This document shows positions 1 through 12,462 of a stretch of DNA of 64,000 bases, piece after piece. The number at the start of each line of letters is the position of its first letter. Position 1 is the first letter of the stretch. A model generated the notes under the pieces. The model was not told the DNA's origin. It saw nothing but the letters and a program-made list of their open reading frames with translations, and made no database searches. This DNA is from Rhyacophila brunnea (Eukaryota; Arthropoda; Insecta; Trichoptera; Rhyacophilidae). Made by a program: the position numbers and the translations under genes. The stretch covers positions 372,001 through 436,000 of the forward strand of contig JAGYXB010001862.1 of the NCBI GenBank assembly GCA_022495005.1, in the 5' to 3' direction.

Positions 1-873
1 AATATTCTAGCATTGTACAATTATTACAAAACGTTCAGCAATTAATAAGGAGATGAAAAAATGTTTACTGCATTATGAGTGTAACACTTACGTCCATATA
101 TTTATTGCTTGTTCGAATGTTTATATGACAAGCTGCCAAACATATTATATCCAATTTAGGATGGAGTAATCGCGCAGGTAATGGAGCTCTCTATGAAATA
201 TACGACCGCACGTATAGCCGGTAAGGTAAGGCTAAAACTGTAATTTGTGTTAACATCGTAACTAAAATATGAGATTCAATAAGGTGATTTATATACAAAT
301 AATATATAATTACATTTTGTCGGTGAGAAATTATGTTTTAGGTAATCTGCTATTTTGTATAATTGGATTATATACATCGGTCAAATACAATATACCAATG
401 GTAAAATCGATCACGCTCTTCTAATTGAAAATATGGTTATACCTAATATATAAATATATATCTATGTGTCACGCGTTTGTTGATTGAATCAGTTTTCATA
501 AGAATATAAAATTTGCTTTATTGTATGCAAAACCTAGAAATATAATTATGACCACTCATCAGTTATCATTCTAATGTACTTACATTACTTATGGATATAA
601 TCACAATGATGTCGATCCCGGCATTAAACAGTTTTAATATTATTTGCATAAGTAGGTATATCTGTTTCTGAATTTTTGAAAATTGAAAAACTTATTATTT
701 TATTTATATTATGCATAAGTATGTATAACATTTACACAGTACCTTCCATAACCCTATTTTTTTGTAAAAGTGAGGTATGGCGATAAAAACTATGTACAAG
801 CATGTTACGAATTTAGGAAATATAGATAGATTTATATTAATTAAAAATACGTAGGTAGGTATGTGCTAATGAT
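1..873. other. AT-rich non-coding stretch
   Basis: I see no coding region, RNA gene or bounded repeat here. The sequence is AT-rich with scattered GTAGGTA-type motifs, typical of the rest of the window. Confidence 0.6.
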
Positions 874-874
874 A

Positions 875-1017
875 AAGCACACTGCTAGTGGCCGTACGAT
901 GCGCGCGTGGCGCGAGAGATTTAACAAGCACGTGGTTTTCACATATTGTAGTACGCTAAGCAAGTGCCGTTTACACCTCCTGTGCCGTCGCATCGCACGG
1001 TTTCTTGCAGTGTGCTC
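875..1017. mobile_element. Miniature inverted-repeat element
   Basis: The ends form an imperfect inverted repeat of about 28 bp. The left arm carries AAGCACACTGC followed by CCGTACGATGCG, and the complement of the right arm carries GAGCACACTGC followed by CCGTGCGATGCG. The element is much richer in G+C than its surroundings. No transposase frame is present and I found no clear target duplication. The minus-strand open frame across it (841-1062) is a by-product of the inverted repeat. Confidence 0.5.
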
Positions 1018-2469
1018 CGCCACATAGACATTGGTTTGAAAAAAAAATGATACGACACGCATCGTTAATACCTACGTACCTACGTGAAAACACACGTGAA
1101 CTATATATATGATTACATGGTCGCATTCTTGGATTAAATTTACGTCCTCAGTTTGATTGATAGAGATAATAAGGTACATATTAACAGTATTAACACCCCC
1201 CTTTTTGTGACGCCACCCAAATGGACACTAAAATAAAACTAATTCGTCACGTACTTGGTTGACGGTATTTCCGGATTAACAGAGTCCATTTACTCTTATT
1301 TGACCTTTGAATAGTATTTTTGAATTCAATTTCGATCTCCCTGTCGAAATAAGAAAACGGGTTCTTAGTTAAATACTTCCCCCCGCGCACACCCAATGTC
1401 ATCAAACATATTATTATATTATACACGTCTTATAATTTATACTGCGCCAATAAATTAGTTCATCCCATCAAAAACTTTCCACCCTCCTCAGTTTTGATTT
1501 CTCCCTGTATTTGATCGGAATCAAAAGGCGGTTTGTTAATACCCAAATGCTATAATTGTGGTTGAGTGAACATTGAAGACTTTGAAACATTTAATCTTCA
1601 AATTGACCCATGCCTTATATTAGTGTACATTTAAAATGCCGTTTTTCAATGATCAACATGATTTAGCGTCTAAATTTTATATGAGTTTGATATCTAGCGA
1701 ACAAAAAATATTCTCATATGATATGCGAGCCATATGTTATGTTATGTCTATCGACTAGCTATTAGGCGGCGTATTTGCAAGCGAGATCCCCACTTTGGTA
1801 TTTATGCTTTGAATGTAATTTGATTTATTTATTAAACTACCTTTTATGGCTATTGCACGACCATAACCTCCTTCAGAGTAATATTTTTCTGACTGTTGTA
1901 TTATTATTTGCATGAAAAAATTAATGTTAAATATTCAATTGACGGGTTGACATGATTTACTGAATTAAAAGTCTGTAATTAATATTGTCGTACAACATTC
2001 CGAGAAACGATATTCCGTATATGAAGCACTGGATTTTAATTGCCTTCGATGATTTCAATGGAGTGGCAATATTTTTATTAAAATCATAAATTATAAAATA
2101 TAATGCAGATATACCATTACACACCATTGACTGTAAAATAAACACACTGCACACATCATAATGTTGATATTCCATGCAATTAAAAAGAGACGGTGAATTT
2201 ATGAAACACCATTAATACCTAATAAACCAATAACTTTAAAATATAGAATATACTCAAAGGTAAAATTTAGCTGATGTTTATTGGTTTTGGTATCATAATA
2301 ATATAATGTATGAACGAAACACGTAATGTCGTATGAATTGATCTTTATATAGGTATAGTGAATAGTGAACACTAAGTAATGTATTTTATAACAATAAACT
2401 ATCTTGAGGAAATCTATTCTTAGGCACTTATATTACGTATTAAGTACATTACGTGAACGTTCCTTAGAT
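1018..2469. other. Non-coding stretch, no gene seen
   Basis: AT-rich sequence with no frame showing a recognisable domain. A minus-strand frame at 1957-2175 is short, hydrophobic and unsupported. Confidence 0.55.
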
Positions 2470-2576
2470 TACGAGAAATGGATGTTAACGACTTTGATTA
2501 ACCTATTACTCCAAATATTCATTGAAAAACAATATGTGAATTTACAAGTCCCGACTTATTACCGCTCAGCCTAATA
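2470..2576 (-). mobile_element. Degraded SINE fragment
   Basis: This matches the body of the SINEs at 12.46 and 59.75 kb. Shared blocks are GAGAAATGGATGT, AACCTATTA and TTGAAAAACAATATGTG, in the same order and orientation. The tRNA-like head is largely lost. Confidence 0.5.
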
Positions 2577-2656
2577 TAATATTTACCTACATAAATATTT
2601 CAAGGTGACTAAATTAAAGTTAATTTGTCGCTCATAGTTGAGTAGAAATATAGCGC

Positions 2657-3286
2657 CATGTACCTAGAGTTGGGTATTTTCCGAGAAAATTTCAATCTCG
2701 AGATTCGGGATTTCCTGAAAAGAATTCTTGGGAATTTTCGAGATATCGGTAAATTTTAAAAAAACCTGTAAAAATCCAAAAATCAGTGTAAAAACAGACA
2801 AATTCGAAAAAAATATGATTTTTTGTATAAATATATAAAATATTATAAATAAGACAAACAAAATAGAAGTAGGAAAATAATTCAAAGCATTACTTATTAA
2901 AATAGAATTTCAAAAAAACACAGACTGTCAATCGTTGCGTCTGACAATCATGTAAGTACGTTTTTGAGACACAAAATTCTGATGTTGCAAAAATTGCGCT
3001 CGTTTTGAGTCGACGTTGGCTTAATTGTGTTTAATGCCCCGATCAGTCTTTGAACGTTTTGTGTTTTCTGTCCACTTTTTTCATATATAAAATCGTTTTT
3101 CCAATTAATATTTGATAATATCTAAGGAAATATATAAGAAATCCCGAATCCTGAGGAAAGACCCTCGGGATCCGGGATTTCCCGAAATGTTAAAAATTCC
3201 AATTCTCGAGATTCGGGATGGAAAATCTCGAAAATTTCTCGAGAAGTCCCGTCGGGAAATTCCCGAAACCCAACTCTACATGTACC
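2657..3286. mobile_element. hAT-type MITE with perfect 8-bp duplication
   Basis: The body at 2665-3278 (614 bp) begins TAGAGTTGGGT and ends with its complement ACCCAACTCTA. It is flanked on both sides by CATGTACC (2657-2664 and 3279-3286). An 8-bp duplication with TAG/CAG-type ends is characteristic of the hAT superfamily. Inside, related blocks such as CTCGAGATTCGGGAT and TTCCCGAAA recur in both orientations near both ends, as subterminal repeats. No transposase frame is present, so the copy is non-autonomous. Frames at 2664-2885, 3112-3351 and 3218-3400 lie in this repeat and are not genes. Confidence 0.88.
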
Positions 3287-5244
3287 TACTTGAAAGATAT
3301 GGATTCGGATTCCACTGGCTTAGAGAATTTCACATTTTTTATTTTCCTTAATAAAACTAATATCTATGACGTGTATTCTTTTCCCAGGGCTCGGGCTTAA
3401 TAAAATCATAAATGGAAGACTTTATCGACATTAACCTTGTTTATCCTGTGCCATACATTATAATATGAGATCGGTTACTATAAAATTGATCTTCAATCAT
3501 CCTTATCATGGAGATTATTAACTTTGTAAAGTATTTACCCTTGATTATTCTTTCAAGAAGTAATCAGGGAATACAATTATGTTTGTTCTTTCATAACAAA
3601 TTTGAAGTACTCACATACTGTAGTTTTGTAGTTTGCTTTACAGTTTGATTTGAAGATCTTCTCGATTATTTCCCACTCATTTGAGGACATCAATATTAGT
3701 CACCTGTTAGTCGTTTGACATTTTGAAGGTACCTACATCTGTACTCAACTTTCTATGATATTTCCTTGTTGACTAACCAGTAAGTTTTGTATAAAAAAAA
3801 TATGATGAGATGCTTTCACACTGTGGAAGCCATGATTTATCGTGTTACTAAAATAGTGCCTTGTAATTAGAAATAAATTATACTTTTAAATATGTAGTTA
3901 TAAGTTTATTAGTAGGTACTTATTCCACGATTATGATAATATTAATAATACACCCATGATTGGATTCATCCTAACGGATATATTCAATTGAATTAAACTG
4001 GTCGTGGGTGTATATAAAAAAATATATACAAAATGATCAGGTGGCAGCACCACCTGTTAAAATTATTTTCAATGCGCTCAATAATACTATTTAGCTAAAA
4101 ATACTATCATACGCAAATCAATATAGAGTACCAATATTCACAGCTAAAGGACGTGTCGATTTGAATACGAATATAGATTGGTAGGTATCTACTTCGATAA
4201 AGCCGTTATATTTTACGTGAATAAGCGTGTAAGCGAACTACATATATGTACGTGACTAAGCGACTAACTCATTCATTTTGCATGCACCAGAGAAAGAGCT
4301 TATGCGTTACAGAGAGAGTGACAGACAAACATACGGATACATAAATCAAAACAAACATTATTCAACAGTAAAAAAATATAATTAAATATTTTTTATTTTT
4401 GTGTTTTAAGTTTTACCCAATTATGAAAATGTCAACCTAGCGGAAGCGTTTTGTATTTTTATAGTGCTAAGAAATCTTATATTTCATTTCTATGTAAATT
4501 AATTATAATAATACACTTAAGTAGGTATACATTTTTCAAATAATAATATGTTATTATAATATATTATTAAAAAGACCGTATTTCATGGCGGACATGAGAA
4601 AAAACTACGACACTTCCATCACATTCTTCCAAGAATTATTTTTTGCTTTAGACATGTGGTAAATTGTCCAAGTGTCTTCTGTATGAGACACTTAATTGAT
4701 TCGACATTTTATTTGTTACAGTTGACAATTGTACTGGTTAGAATCAAACACGGTGATCGTTTCAACACGAGTGTGTACATTTTGATGGTTTTGTGTCTAA
4801 ACGGATCAACAGTAAAACGTGAAAATGTTCCACATTCAAATTATTTCGACGATCGCTTTGGAGTCATTTACCCCATCTATCAATCTGAACTGCTCGTGTT
4901 ATTTTGGGAATACTAAAAAACAACACATGTCAAGAAATAGCGTAAATTCATACGATTCTTTGGTGAAACAAGAAAACAAAATACATCATATTCGTAAGGT
5001 AATGTGTAGATTGTATTTATAAAATTATCGTTGTGAAGTTTTGTAGGTATCTACTAATTTAATCATTAACCAGACTAAAACATAGACATCGAGAATCACA
5101 GCTGGAGTATTAATATCTACTTAGAGCCAAAAAAGTAGCTTCATTGGTGAGTAATTGAATGAGAACGATTATAATATGCATTTCAAAATCGTATTTATCA
5201 AATAAGTACCAATATCATTTTTTATAGTAAATAAAACTATAATT
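3287..5244. other. Non-coding stretch, one weak exon-like frame
   Basis: Mostly AT-rich sequence without motifs. A plus-strand frame at 4656-4916 follows a possible 3' splice site (TTTGTTACAG ending near 4721). It contains RIKHGDR, faintly like the RHGDR signature of histidine acid phosphatases, but no other part of that family is visible, so no gene is called. Confidence 0.4.
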
Positions 5245-5390
5245 TCTCCACCCGTGATGGACGAGTGGTAAAGGGTTCAAATCTTGGGCCTGGAATTTCA
5301 CATGTTGTTTTTTTAACATGTTTTTCGATACAGAAAAAGGATCTGACCTATCAAGCGGCTAACGTATATTTCTCATTAAAAAAAATTGTT
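5245..5390 (+). mobile_element. tRNA-like SINE remnant
   Basis: The segment CCCGTGATGGACGAGTGG resembles the D-arm and A box of a tRNA and recurs as CCCGCGATGGACGAGTGG at 39.63 kb. A weak B-box-like GGGTTCAAATC follows. The later part contains TGACCTATCAAGCGGCTAACG. It does not fold as a functional tRNA. Boundaries are uncertain. Confidence 0.4.
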
Positions 5391-6180
5391 GCAGCCACTT
5401 TACTATTGTTTTTTTTATAATGGTATCAAGACTTAAATATTTTATTTGTCAATCAACTGTAGGTATTCAAGCTAGGTAGGTTCTATCACATAATGTAAAT
5501 ATGTGCATGTAAATCTATAAGTAGGTATATAATATAATAATATATGCACATGGCAGTATTTGTAACGTTGCAGTAGCTGGTGCCTAATGCAACTAATACA
5601 AGAATGTGCGACATATAAGATCGTAAATTATAATCTATGCAATTCGAATGCAAGAGAAATGCAGTAATTTGTTGCCCATGCCATGTACGTACATAGGCTG
5701 AACGCTTGAGCCGGCATGCCTTGCGCATTATGAATGTAAGTTTGTACCGATTCCAAATAGCTGACTGATCATAAACCATATTATAGGTAGGTACTAGAAA
5801 TGATAAAATGTATGTTTAATTATATGTAATACCAATTAGTATTATAACTAATTTTCAAAAGTTTTAATTTGCTTTCATTGGTTACACACCATTTTTGATC
5901 CTTTGCTCCAGATGAAAATATATAGATACTCTGAAAAAAACTTCATGTAAATTTTCCAGTATAAATTCAATATTATAATGACTGTATTTTAATTGTTATA
6001 AATTAATATAATGTATATATTACACCCTATCCTACGAAGAATAATAAAAGTAATATACCACTCACCTAAGTATGACCAATACACTAGGTGAGCCAGTTGT
6101 TGATCCAACCTGCTCGGTTTTCTTACTGCTGGTAGTAAGCATTATCGCGGCCATAACAAGAAAATGTACGTGTAAACGTA
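5391..6180. other. Non-coding stretch
   Basis: No coding or structural feature was recognised. A minus-strand frame at 5486-5779 shows no domain. Confidence 0.5.
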
Positions 6181-6446
6181 TTTGCAAGATTGCATGCATG
6201 AATCAAAAAAGTTCGGAAGCTTCTGTATTTTCATGCGACAGTTGGATTTTTTTTTGATCTGCGCTATAATAGTGGCGAACCTGCCGGCAAAAAAAACAAA
6301 CTACACCACGGAGAGACTCGTTTTGAGGCTAACCGATTTTTACGACTTGTCAAATAAATAGTACCATAAAATGACAACATCGCGACTTGCTTACTCTTGA
6401 AGAATGAAATTGGAGAGACAGTTAGCACTTTTACGTGTAAAAAACT
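6181..6446 (+). repeat. Dispersed repeat, copy A
   Basis: This is colinear with 33144-33668. Shared blocks include AAGATTGCATGCATG, AGTGGCGAACCTGCC, ATGACAAC followed by CGCG, and TTACTCTTGAAGAATGA. Copy A lacks the 250-bp insertion present in copy B, so it represents the empty form. Superfamily and ends are not resolved. The short plus frame at 6072-6257 overlaps it and is not considered a gene. Confidence 0.65.
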
Positions 6447-6570
6447 GGTATTGTCACGATAGTATTATGTGCGCGTATGTAGTAATAATTTATTAAACAT
6501 CGTTTAAATTGACCCTCACGTAAGTGTAATATATATCGGTTCATAGGTATATAAATATACCTATAAGTAT

Positions 6571-6961
6571 ATCGACTGTGGAAAGGGAAAAAGGCATAAT
6601 CCAAATTTTACAGGAGGCACTAAAACATTTTTGTTAATGTTTTCGGTGAAAGTTAAAAAATACAAAAAACATATTACCTTGAAGTGCATGATAAAAAAAT
6701 AATTATTTGGTTTTTATATACATAATCTGATATTAATTATTGAAATAATTAAAAAAAAAACTAACAAAAATGATGGTTAAGTCGTTTTTCCCACGTCAAT
6801 TTTTTTTTTAAATTGATAGCTAAATTTAGATTATAAATTGGCATTTGCAGCTTACATCTTTTGGACACAAGGTGTATTTAGTTGAGTACAATGTTATTGT
6901 TCAATAATACTTATTTTGAAAAAACTGAGGGTTACGTCCTTTTCCCCTTCTACAGTCAATA
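6571..6961. mobile_element. TIR MITE, family shared with 55.94 kb
   Basis: The terminal inverted repeats are about 30 bp: the left reads CGACTGTGGAAAGGGAAAAA and the complement of the right reads TGACTGTAGAAGGGGAAAAG. The inner ends carry GTAACCCTC-like sequence. The element at 55943-56343 has the same ends and an inner block TTGGCATTTGC-GCTTAC. No transposase frame is seen. A very short TA-type target duplication is possible but not proven. Confidence 0.75.
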
Positions 6962-7691
6962 TGGTTGTGAAGTTATGTATTTGGAAATGGACCTTTAAAC
7001 CTTGCATCAGGTTACGAATACTTTGACACAACAATTTGAATACTAATTGATAATAAGTAAATCAAGAATCTTTGTCAACCATTACATTACCATTAAGCAG
7101 GTACCTACCTACCTCATTAAAAATAAATTAAGCCTTGGACCGCACCCGAAACAAAATATTCTTGTGTCCGCCAGTATCAACACTACATCACATGAAACAC
7201 CTTTTAAGAGATTGTTGATAATACGTATTTCTTAAAAAAAATACACTTGATTAAACAAAACAAATAATTATGGAGATATGTTACTTCATAATTTAGCTTA
7301 TAAAGTAAGTGAGCTGAAATAATTAACGATAAAGAAATTGCAAGGCTTGAACAGAAACTAATCATAAATGTGTATCATGGGACCCTACGTTTGATGTGAA
7401 GCATCATTTTTATTACTGGAAATTCAGTAAATTCCAGCAAATTAAAAAGTAATGTTAGTCACGCAATTTATGTAGGATGTTTGAAATTTGTATACTTATT
7501 AACATAATTTTGATGTTACTGGCAAATAACTACTTATTTATTCAATAACATGTTCCTAACAATTACTTAATTTTTAATCTAGGTACATTTAGCATAGGAA
7601 AATCATGTTAAATTTCTAAAAATCTAATTTTTCTCTTGTCATTTGCACATTCTGTTCATATTGAATTTTGACAGCTCGTCATTAAATCGAG
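6962..7691. other. Non-coding stretch
   Basis: I see nothing recognisable here. A plus frame at 7047-7235 is AT-rich and carries no motif. Confidence 0.5.
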
Positions 7692-8066
7692 GGCTTAGTG
7701 TCAAACAACACTATCTACAAAAGTGCAACTTTACAGGAGAGCCAAAAATCGTTATTTTAGATTCTTGTTACTCAACAAGGGAAATAATTATTTAAAACCT
7801 AATGTTAATATTTTATAATTTATTGTGTATTGTACTTTTATCTTGCTTATGATAATGTTAAAATTTATAGGGATAGTTTAAAAAAAATATGAAAACAAGG
7901 GTAACTTATGTAGTTAGCGTTAAACTTTACTGACGATTTAATAAGAAATTAGAAACAATTGACATAACGTTGTTTGACTATCATGTAGCCGCAAATGTAA
8001 AATAACGTTATCTAAAAATAAAAATAAAACACTTTTTTGTAGATAACGTTGTCTGACTTTTAGCAC
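7692..8066. mobile_element. Probable TIR MITE
   Basis: The left end carries GTCAAACAACACTATCTACA and the complement of the right end GTCAGACAACGTTATCTACA, both followed by AAAAGTG-like sequence. A third related inverted block (TAACGTTGTTTGAC) lies near 7966-7980. No transposase frame is present. Exact termini and target duplication are unresolved. Confidence 0.5.
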
Positions 8067-10151
8067 TCGAAATGCGCAAGGAACTGGCTTTACACAACAG
8101 CTGGCCTATTCTAACATATCATAACATAACCGTCTGAACTGTCATAAAGTGCTGTCTTTTAACAACCCCTCTGTTGACTGTGTTAACTTGTAGAGCGAGA
8201 CAGAGACCGTCAATTTCACATAATAAGTATTGAGATGCAAGATCCGACTGTTTTGAAATATGATTACATCACTGCCGCCATCTTAATTTATAGTTTCCCG
8301 CAAGCTGTCAAATATCGAGTGGCTAGTAGCAGCTAGTAGTACCTAAGTTAATATTTGTTGTAGGTACTGCAATTTCATTTTGTGCTGCAATCGCAATGGC
8401 ATGACCAATAAAATTCTAGGTAATGTTGATATTTCTGACGTGCCAATACAAAATTCTTGTGTTCGGTCTTATCCGCTTGAATTCGGTTGTAACGGCCAGC
8501 ACGAATATACCCGAATTTGACCGATATGTCTACTAACCTAAATTTTCGCCGTGTTACTAATTTACCAATTATTGTAGATAGCTGTAGACAACCGTCTTGC
8601 ATGTGTAATGCCTTCCGTGTTAATTTGGACCATTGAAAATAACGGAAACATGCTAAAGTGATAACTGTTAAGAATGGCCCGCAGGAGCAGTTACCCAAGA
8701 CTGATATCGCAATGGACTCAAATGTGCTTTGAATTTGAGTTAAAAATTGGAATAAGTAAAACTAATACACAGCTACCGAGCAATTTATTAATACAGCTAC
8801 AGACCATATAAATTCATAAGCAATCAAATATAGGTACTGAATTATCATTATTTAGAATAATTAACTTTAGATGAATATAAACGCTGTAGGTATTACCGGT
8901 CAATATTTCTGCCGATAGTGGCAGTTTATACTTCAATGCGCCAACATACAGAACATTAATCTTTATTTGACTACCAACCAGCTTCATCACATTAAAAGCT
9001 TTGCAGAATAGTCATCAAAGTGTTCTAATTAAGTCAGTTTCCTCTTTGGTCATTCCGTTACAGGTTACAGTGTTGCTATCACTTTGCGTTAGATTTTTAT
9101 TGTTGTTTAATTTAATAAAACTTTGTTAGTTGAAAATGTCCCTCTGAGGCGGATGAAACCGGTCATAATTTATTGATTAAAATAAGAATAAGCACTACAA
9201 AAAAATGCGTTTTATTAATTAAATAACAATACAATGCAGTTCCACCATGAATTGACAGTTGACAAAATAAAAGAAATTAGATTTTTACACAAGTAAGGTT
9301 CTTATCTACTTATAGTATCTACCTGAATGACAATTAATCGATAAAGAATATGTTTATTGCCATATTAAAATTACACATGATTGTAACTATTGAGTTTTAA
9401 AGCAATTTTAATTTAAAAATCAATTTATATTCATTACGAATTTCACATAACGTGAGTATTATCGTGCCGTAGAACCCGGATATTTTGGATTGAAGCTCTT
9501 GAGGGAAATTTACGATCATTATAAGCATGCCATGGCTTACTTAAATTGAATTCGAGAAGCCAAATGCTATAAATTAAACATGTATTACAATGATAATATT
9601 GTATTCAATGTAACTACACTGGAACGACTGATGGCTGTAAATTTGCCTGACCGTTATTTCGCGACATTGAGAGCTGAAATGGCATAAGTTGAGTTCTCAA
9701 AACAAAGTCATTGCATGACTTTACGCAAATTATTGTTTTAATTAATAAAAAAAAAAAAAAAAAACAATTATTATTTTAGTTATTTTTCATATATTCATAG
9801 TAATAATAAAGATAATATGTTGTTTTGTGTCACATCATCAGATGCGTGTTTTTGCAAATAAAAATGTTCCGTAAGAACTTTTCGTATTAACAATACTTTG
9901 ATGCCGATTACACAAGGATTTTAGTATGGTCGAATTGGTAGCCATATGAAAAAAGAATATTCCTTACATTGGCGAATTGAAAGATAGCTCTCTGTTTATC
10001 TGTTTTGGCTAGTTAATAATAATGTACCAATGGCGAGGGGTGGAGGTAGGCTGTTCAGATTCGACATAAATACTGCATACTAAATTTTCTCAGACAAAAT
10101 TATTTGTTTTCATTGAACTAAGAATTACAGGTGTAGATGATAAGATTTAAA
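8067..10151. other. Non-coding stretch
   Basis: No gene is supported. A 107-codon minus-strand frame at 8375-8698 opens with TTG rather than ATG and carries no domain. A poly-A run lies near 9748-9765. A block around 9237-9290 is similar to 17391-17440 (both contain TTCCACCATGAATT), so an old dispersed repeat is likely. Confidence 0.5.
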
Positions 10152-10499
10152 AAGATCTAGAAAGATTGTGACTAGGCGATGCGCGGATTGTGCAAATGAC
10201 GCGAGCCGAACGAAATATAATTTGTCATAAAAATTCAACATGTGTCCTTTTAATGTTATGTTTATTATTATATTCGTAATAATAATAGTATATTCATTGA
10301 CATGTTTTCTTTTTCAAGTGCATGCGTAACGTTTTTTAGTCAATTTTACAAGATTTAATAATATATTTCTCCGACGCCATCACAAAACAAATTGACGTGC
10401 TCACAGCTCGACTTTCAGTCTCCGATTGGCGACGACTGCGAAATTTCGTTCCACCTACTGTTGAAAATTATTTGCCGTTTCACTTATGTGTGCTCTTAA
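10152..10499 (+). repeat. Dispersed repeat, inverted copy at 52.7 kb
   Basis: Over about 345 bp this is colinear with the reverse complement of 52703-53052. Shared blocks are GATGCGCGGATTGTGCAAAT, CCGAACGAAATATAATTTGT, CAACATGTGTCC and CACCTACTGTTGAAAATTAT. Strong terminal inverted repeats are not seen, so the class is unknown. There is no coding capacity. Confidence 0.75.
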
Positions 10500-10905
10500 A
10501 CAAACCATAATCGATAAAAGATATTCCTCTATATTATATAAAATATGTAAAATGATGTATGGTTTAAAAGCGTAATTGTAGATATTTTATAGATAAACGA
10601 ATATTTTTGTCTATTATCTACTATGGCTTGGATTAGGCAGTTTATGATGATTTAAAATCTCAATTATAAACTGCACTTCAATGAAAATAATTAATAATGA
10701 CAAATCTTAGTGTGCACTATTTATGTCAAATCATAATGGCCTACCTCCACTCTTCGCTACTGTAATGTACCTATTGGCTGGCTGATTCTGCTTCTTCTGA
10801 GTGTAAAAAAATATAATGTTTTGTGGAAAAAATTGTTTTATCTAATAATTATATTTAGGTAGGTATAAATTATAAATTTTAATAATAGTCTCACTCGGAG
10901 TCACC

Positions 10906-11636
10906 TAGAGTCATAACTCACATTTTGCAATTTTGTCGTTCTTGAATTAAATATACTAAGTGATTCTAATATAAATCTATATAAAGAAAAATAGTTGGCC
11001 ATCAAAAGTCACTTTAAACCATGTGAAAATCGTTGACAAAGTTGAATGTTGGTGTCAGGGAACTCAGAAATATTAGGAACTGAAATACCTAAAGGGTAAA
11101 GAGAAGCAGGCAATCGATGTCGAGTAAGGAAGAATACGGGATACATTTAAACACATAGCAAGAATACGTTATACGTCGAATATTGACAACTGCTCTCAGT
11201 TTATGCATTGGCGCTCATTTAGTATTAGTATTACATACTCTATTGTACGTCTATAATGCGTGGTTCATTGTCATAGACTTACACATTCAAAATCCTGCAT
11301 CAAAGTTTAATGTATTGGTATATAGTATCTAATATATAGCCTATTGGAATTATATTTATTATCTGTTCTGTGGTTGGTGTCATAACTCACATTTTTCAAT
11401 GAGTTCTGTCATCAAAGCCTTTCTAACTAATAAGGGAGCTATATTTCTCATAGTGTGCTTGCTGTCTGCAGGCTTAGGAGTATTATATAAATTTAAAAAA
11501 ATCTTAATGGACTCACTCGCTCATTTATATTCAAGGGAGTTCAATATTTTTCTTCTAATTACAAAAAACAGTGCTCTGGTGGTTTTTTGCAATTATCTCA
11601 AAACTAGATTTTTGGAATATGTGAGTTATGACTCTA
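10906..11636. mobile_element. Possible TIR element (TAGAGTCATAACTCACAT ends)
   Basis: TAGAGTCATAACTCACAT at 10906 is matched in inverse orientation by ATGTGAGTTATGACTCTA ending at 11636. A further direct copy of GTCATAACTCACATTTT starts near 11381, so the real element may instead be the shorter 11.38-11.64 kb piece. The flanking 8-mers do not match, so the assignment to hAT suggested by the TAGAG end is not confirmed. The frame at 11399-11647 overlaps it. Confidence 0.4.
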
Positions 11637-12462
11637 GGAAACTTTAATGCTATATTTTGTGGCCATTCATGTTAATATTTAAATTTTTGAAAACAGTATT
11701 TAGAGATTATACGGAAAACTACTATAGGCACTGTTAGATATGGATAAAATTACACTATCTTTTTTTTTTAATTTTAACGATTCTATGGGTCCAGTTTTTA
11801 ATTTAAAGTATCTATATGGTATATGATATGATTCATATTGGTGAATGAAAAATGAAAATGAAAGTTGAGTGAATAAAAAAAATATTTTAAGGACAAGATT
11901 TTCAGATCCCCTGTATTTGTTTCAAATTTTGATTTTTTTTGATCCGAGGTCAAGGTGAGAGCCTAAGGTCGTTCAGTGGCACTATTTTCGTTTCGAGCCA
12001 ACTCGACGATCGCGATGGATCGTTTGAATTTTGAACCAACTACGTGATTCGACCGCCTCTTTTTATTTCAAAATGATCACCGACTATTTATTATCATAAT
12101 TAAAATGTGGATTGTTTATTTCTTCAGATGTTATCGGCTGCTGCGGCCCATGCAACCATCATACAGAAGTACCTATTCGTGATCGATCAAATATGATGGA
12201 ACAATTAATAAGCAGAATCGTAAAAGATTTGAATAATGTATTTTTGAAACTTCGGAATATATTTCTATTAATATGCCAATTAATTTTTAAATATTTTATA
12301 TTAAATCATTTCATCATAAATATTTTTTAATAAAATTTCCATTTGTATCAGTTTAATGAGCCGAGATGAAGATATTTCTCCTATTAGTATCTTTCAGACG
12401 CATTTAAAAAAATATATTAGCTTTTTTAATGATTAGTTAATCTTCAAGTATAAATATATTAT
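11637..12462. other. Non-coding stretch
   Basis: AT-rich sequence. The 12112-12330 plus frame shows no domain. Confidence 0.5.

Noticed and set aside
4656..4916. Frame containing RIKHGDR, like the RHGDR signature of histidine acid phosphatases
   Set aside because: The key arginine is replaced by lysine, no other conserved block is present, and joining the upstream segment through the possible intron gives no good start codon.
8375..8698. 107-codon minus-strand frame that appears to start MGNCSC
   Set aside because: The first codon is TTG, not ATG, and the translation has no domain. A frame of this length is expected by chance in a window of this size.
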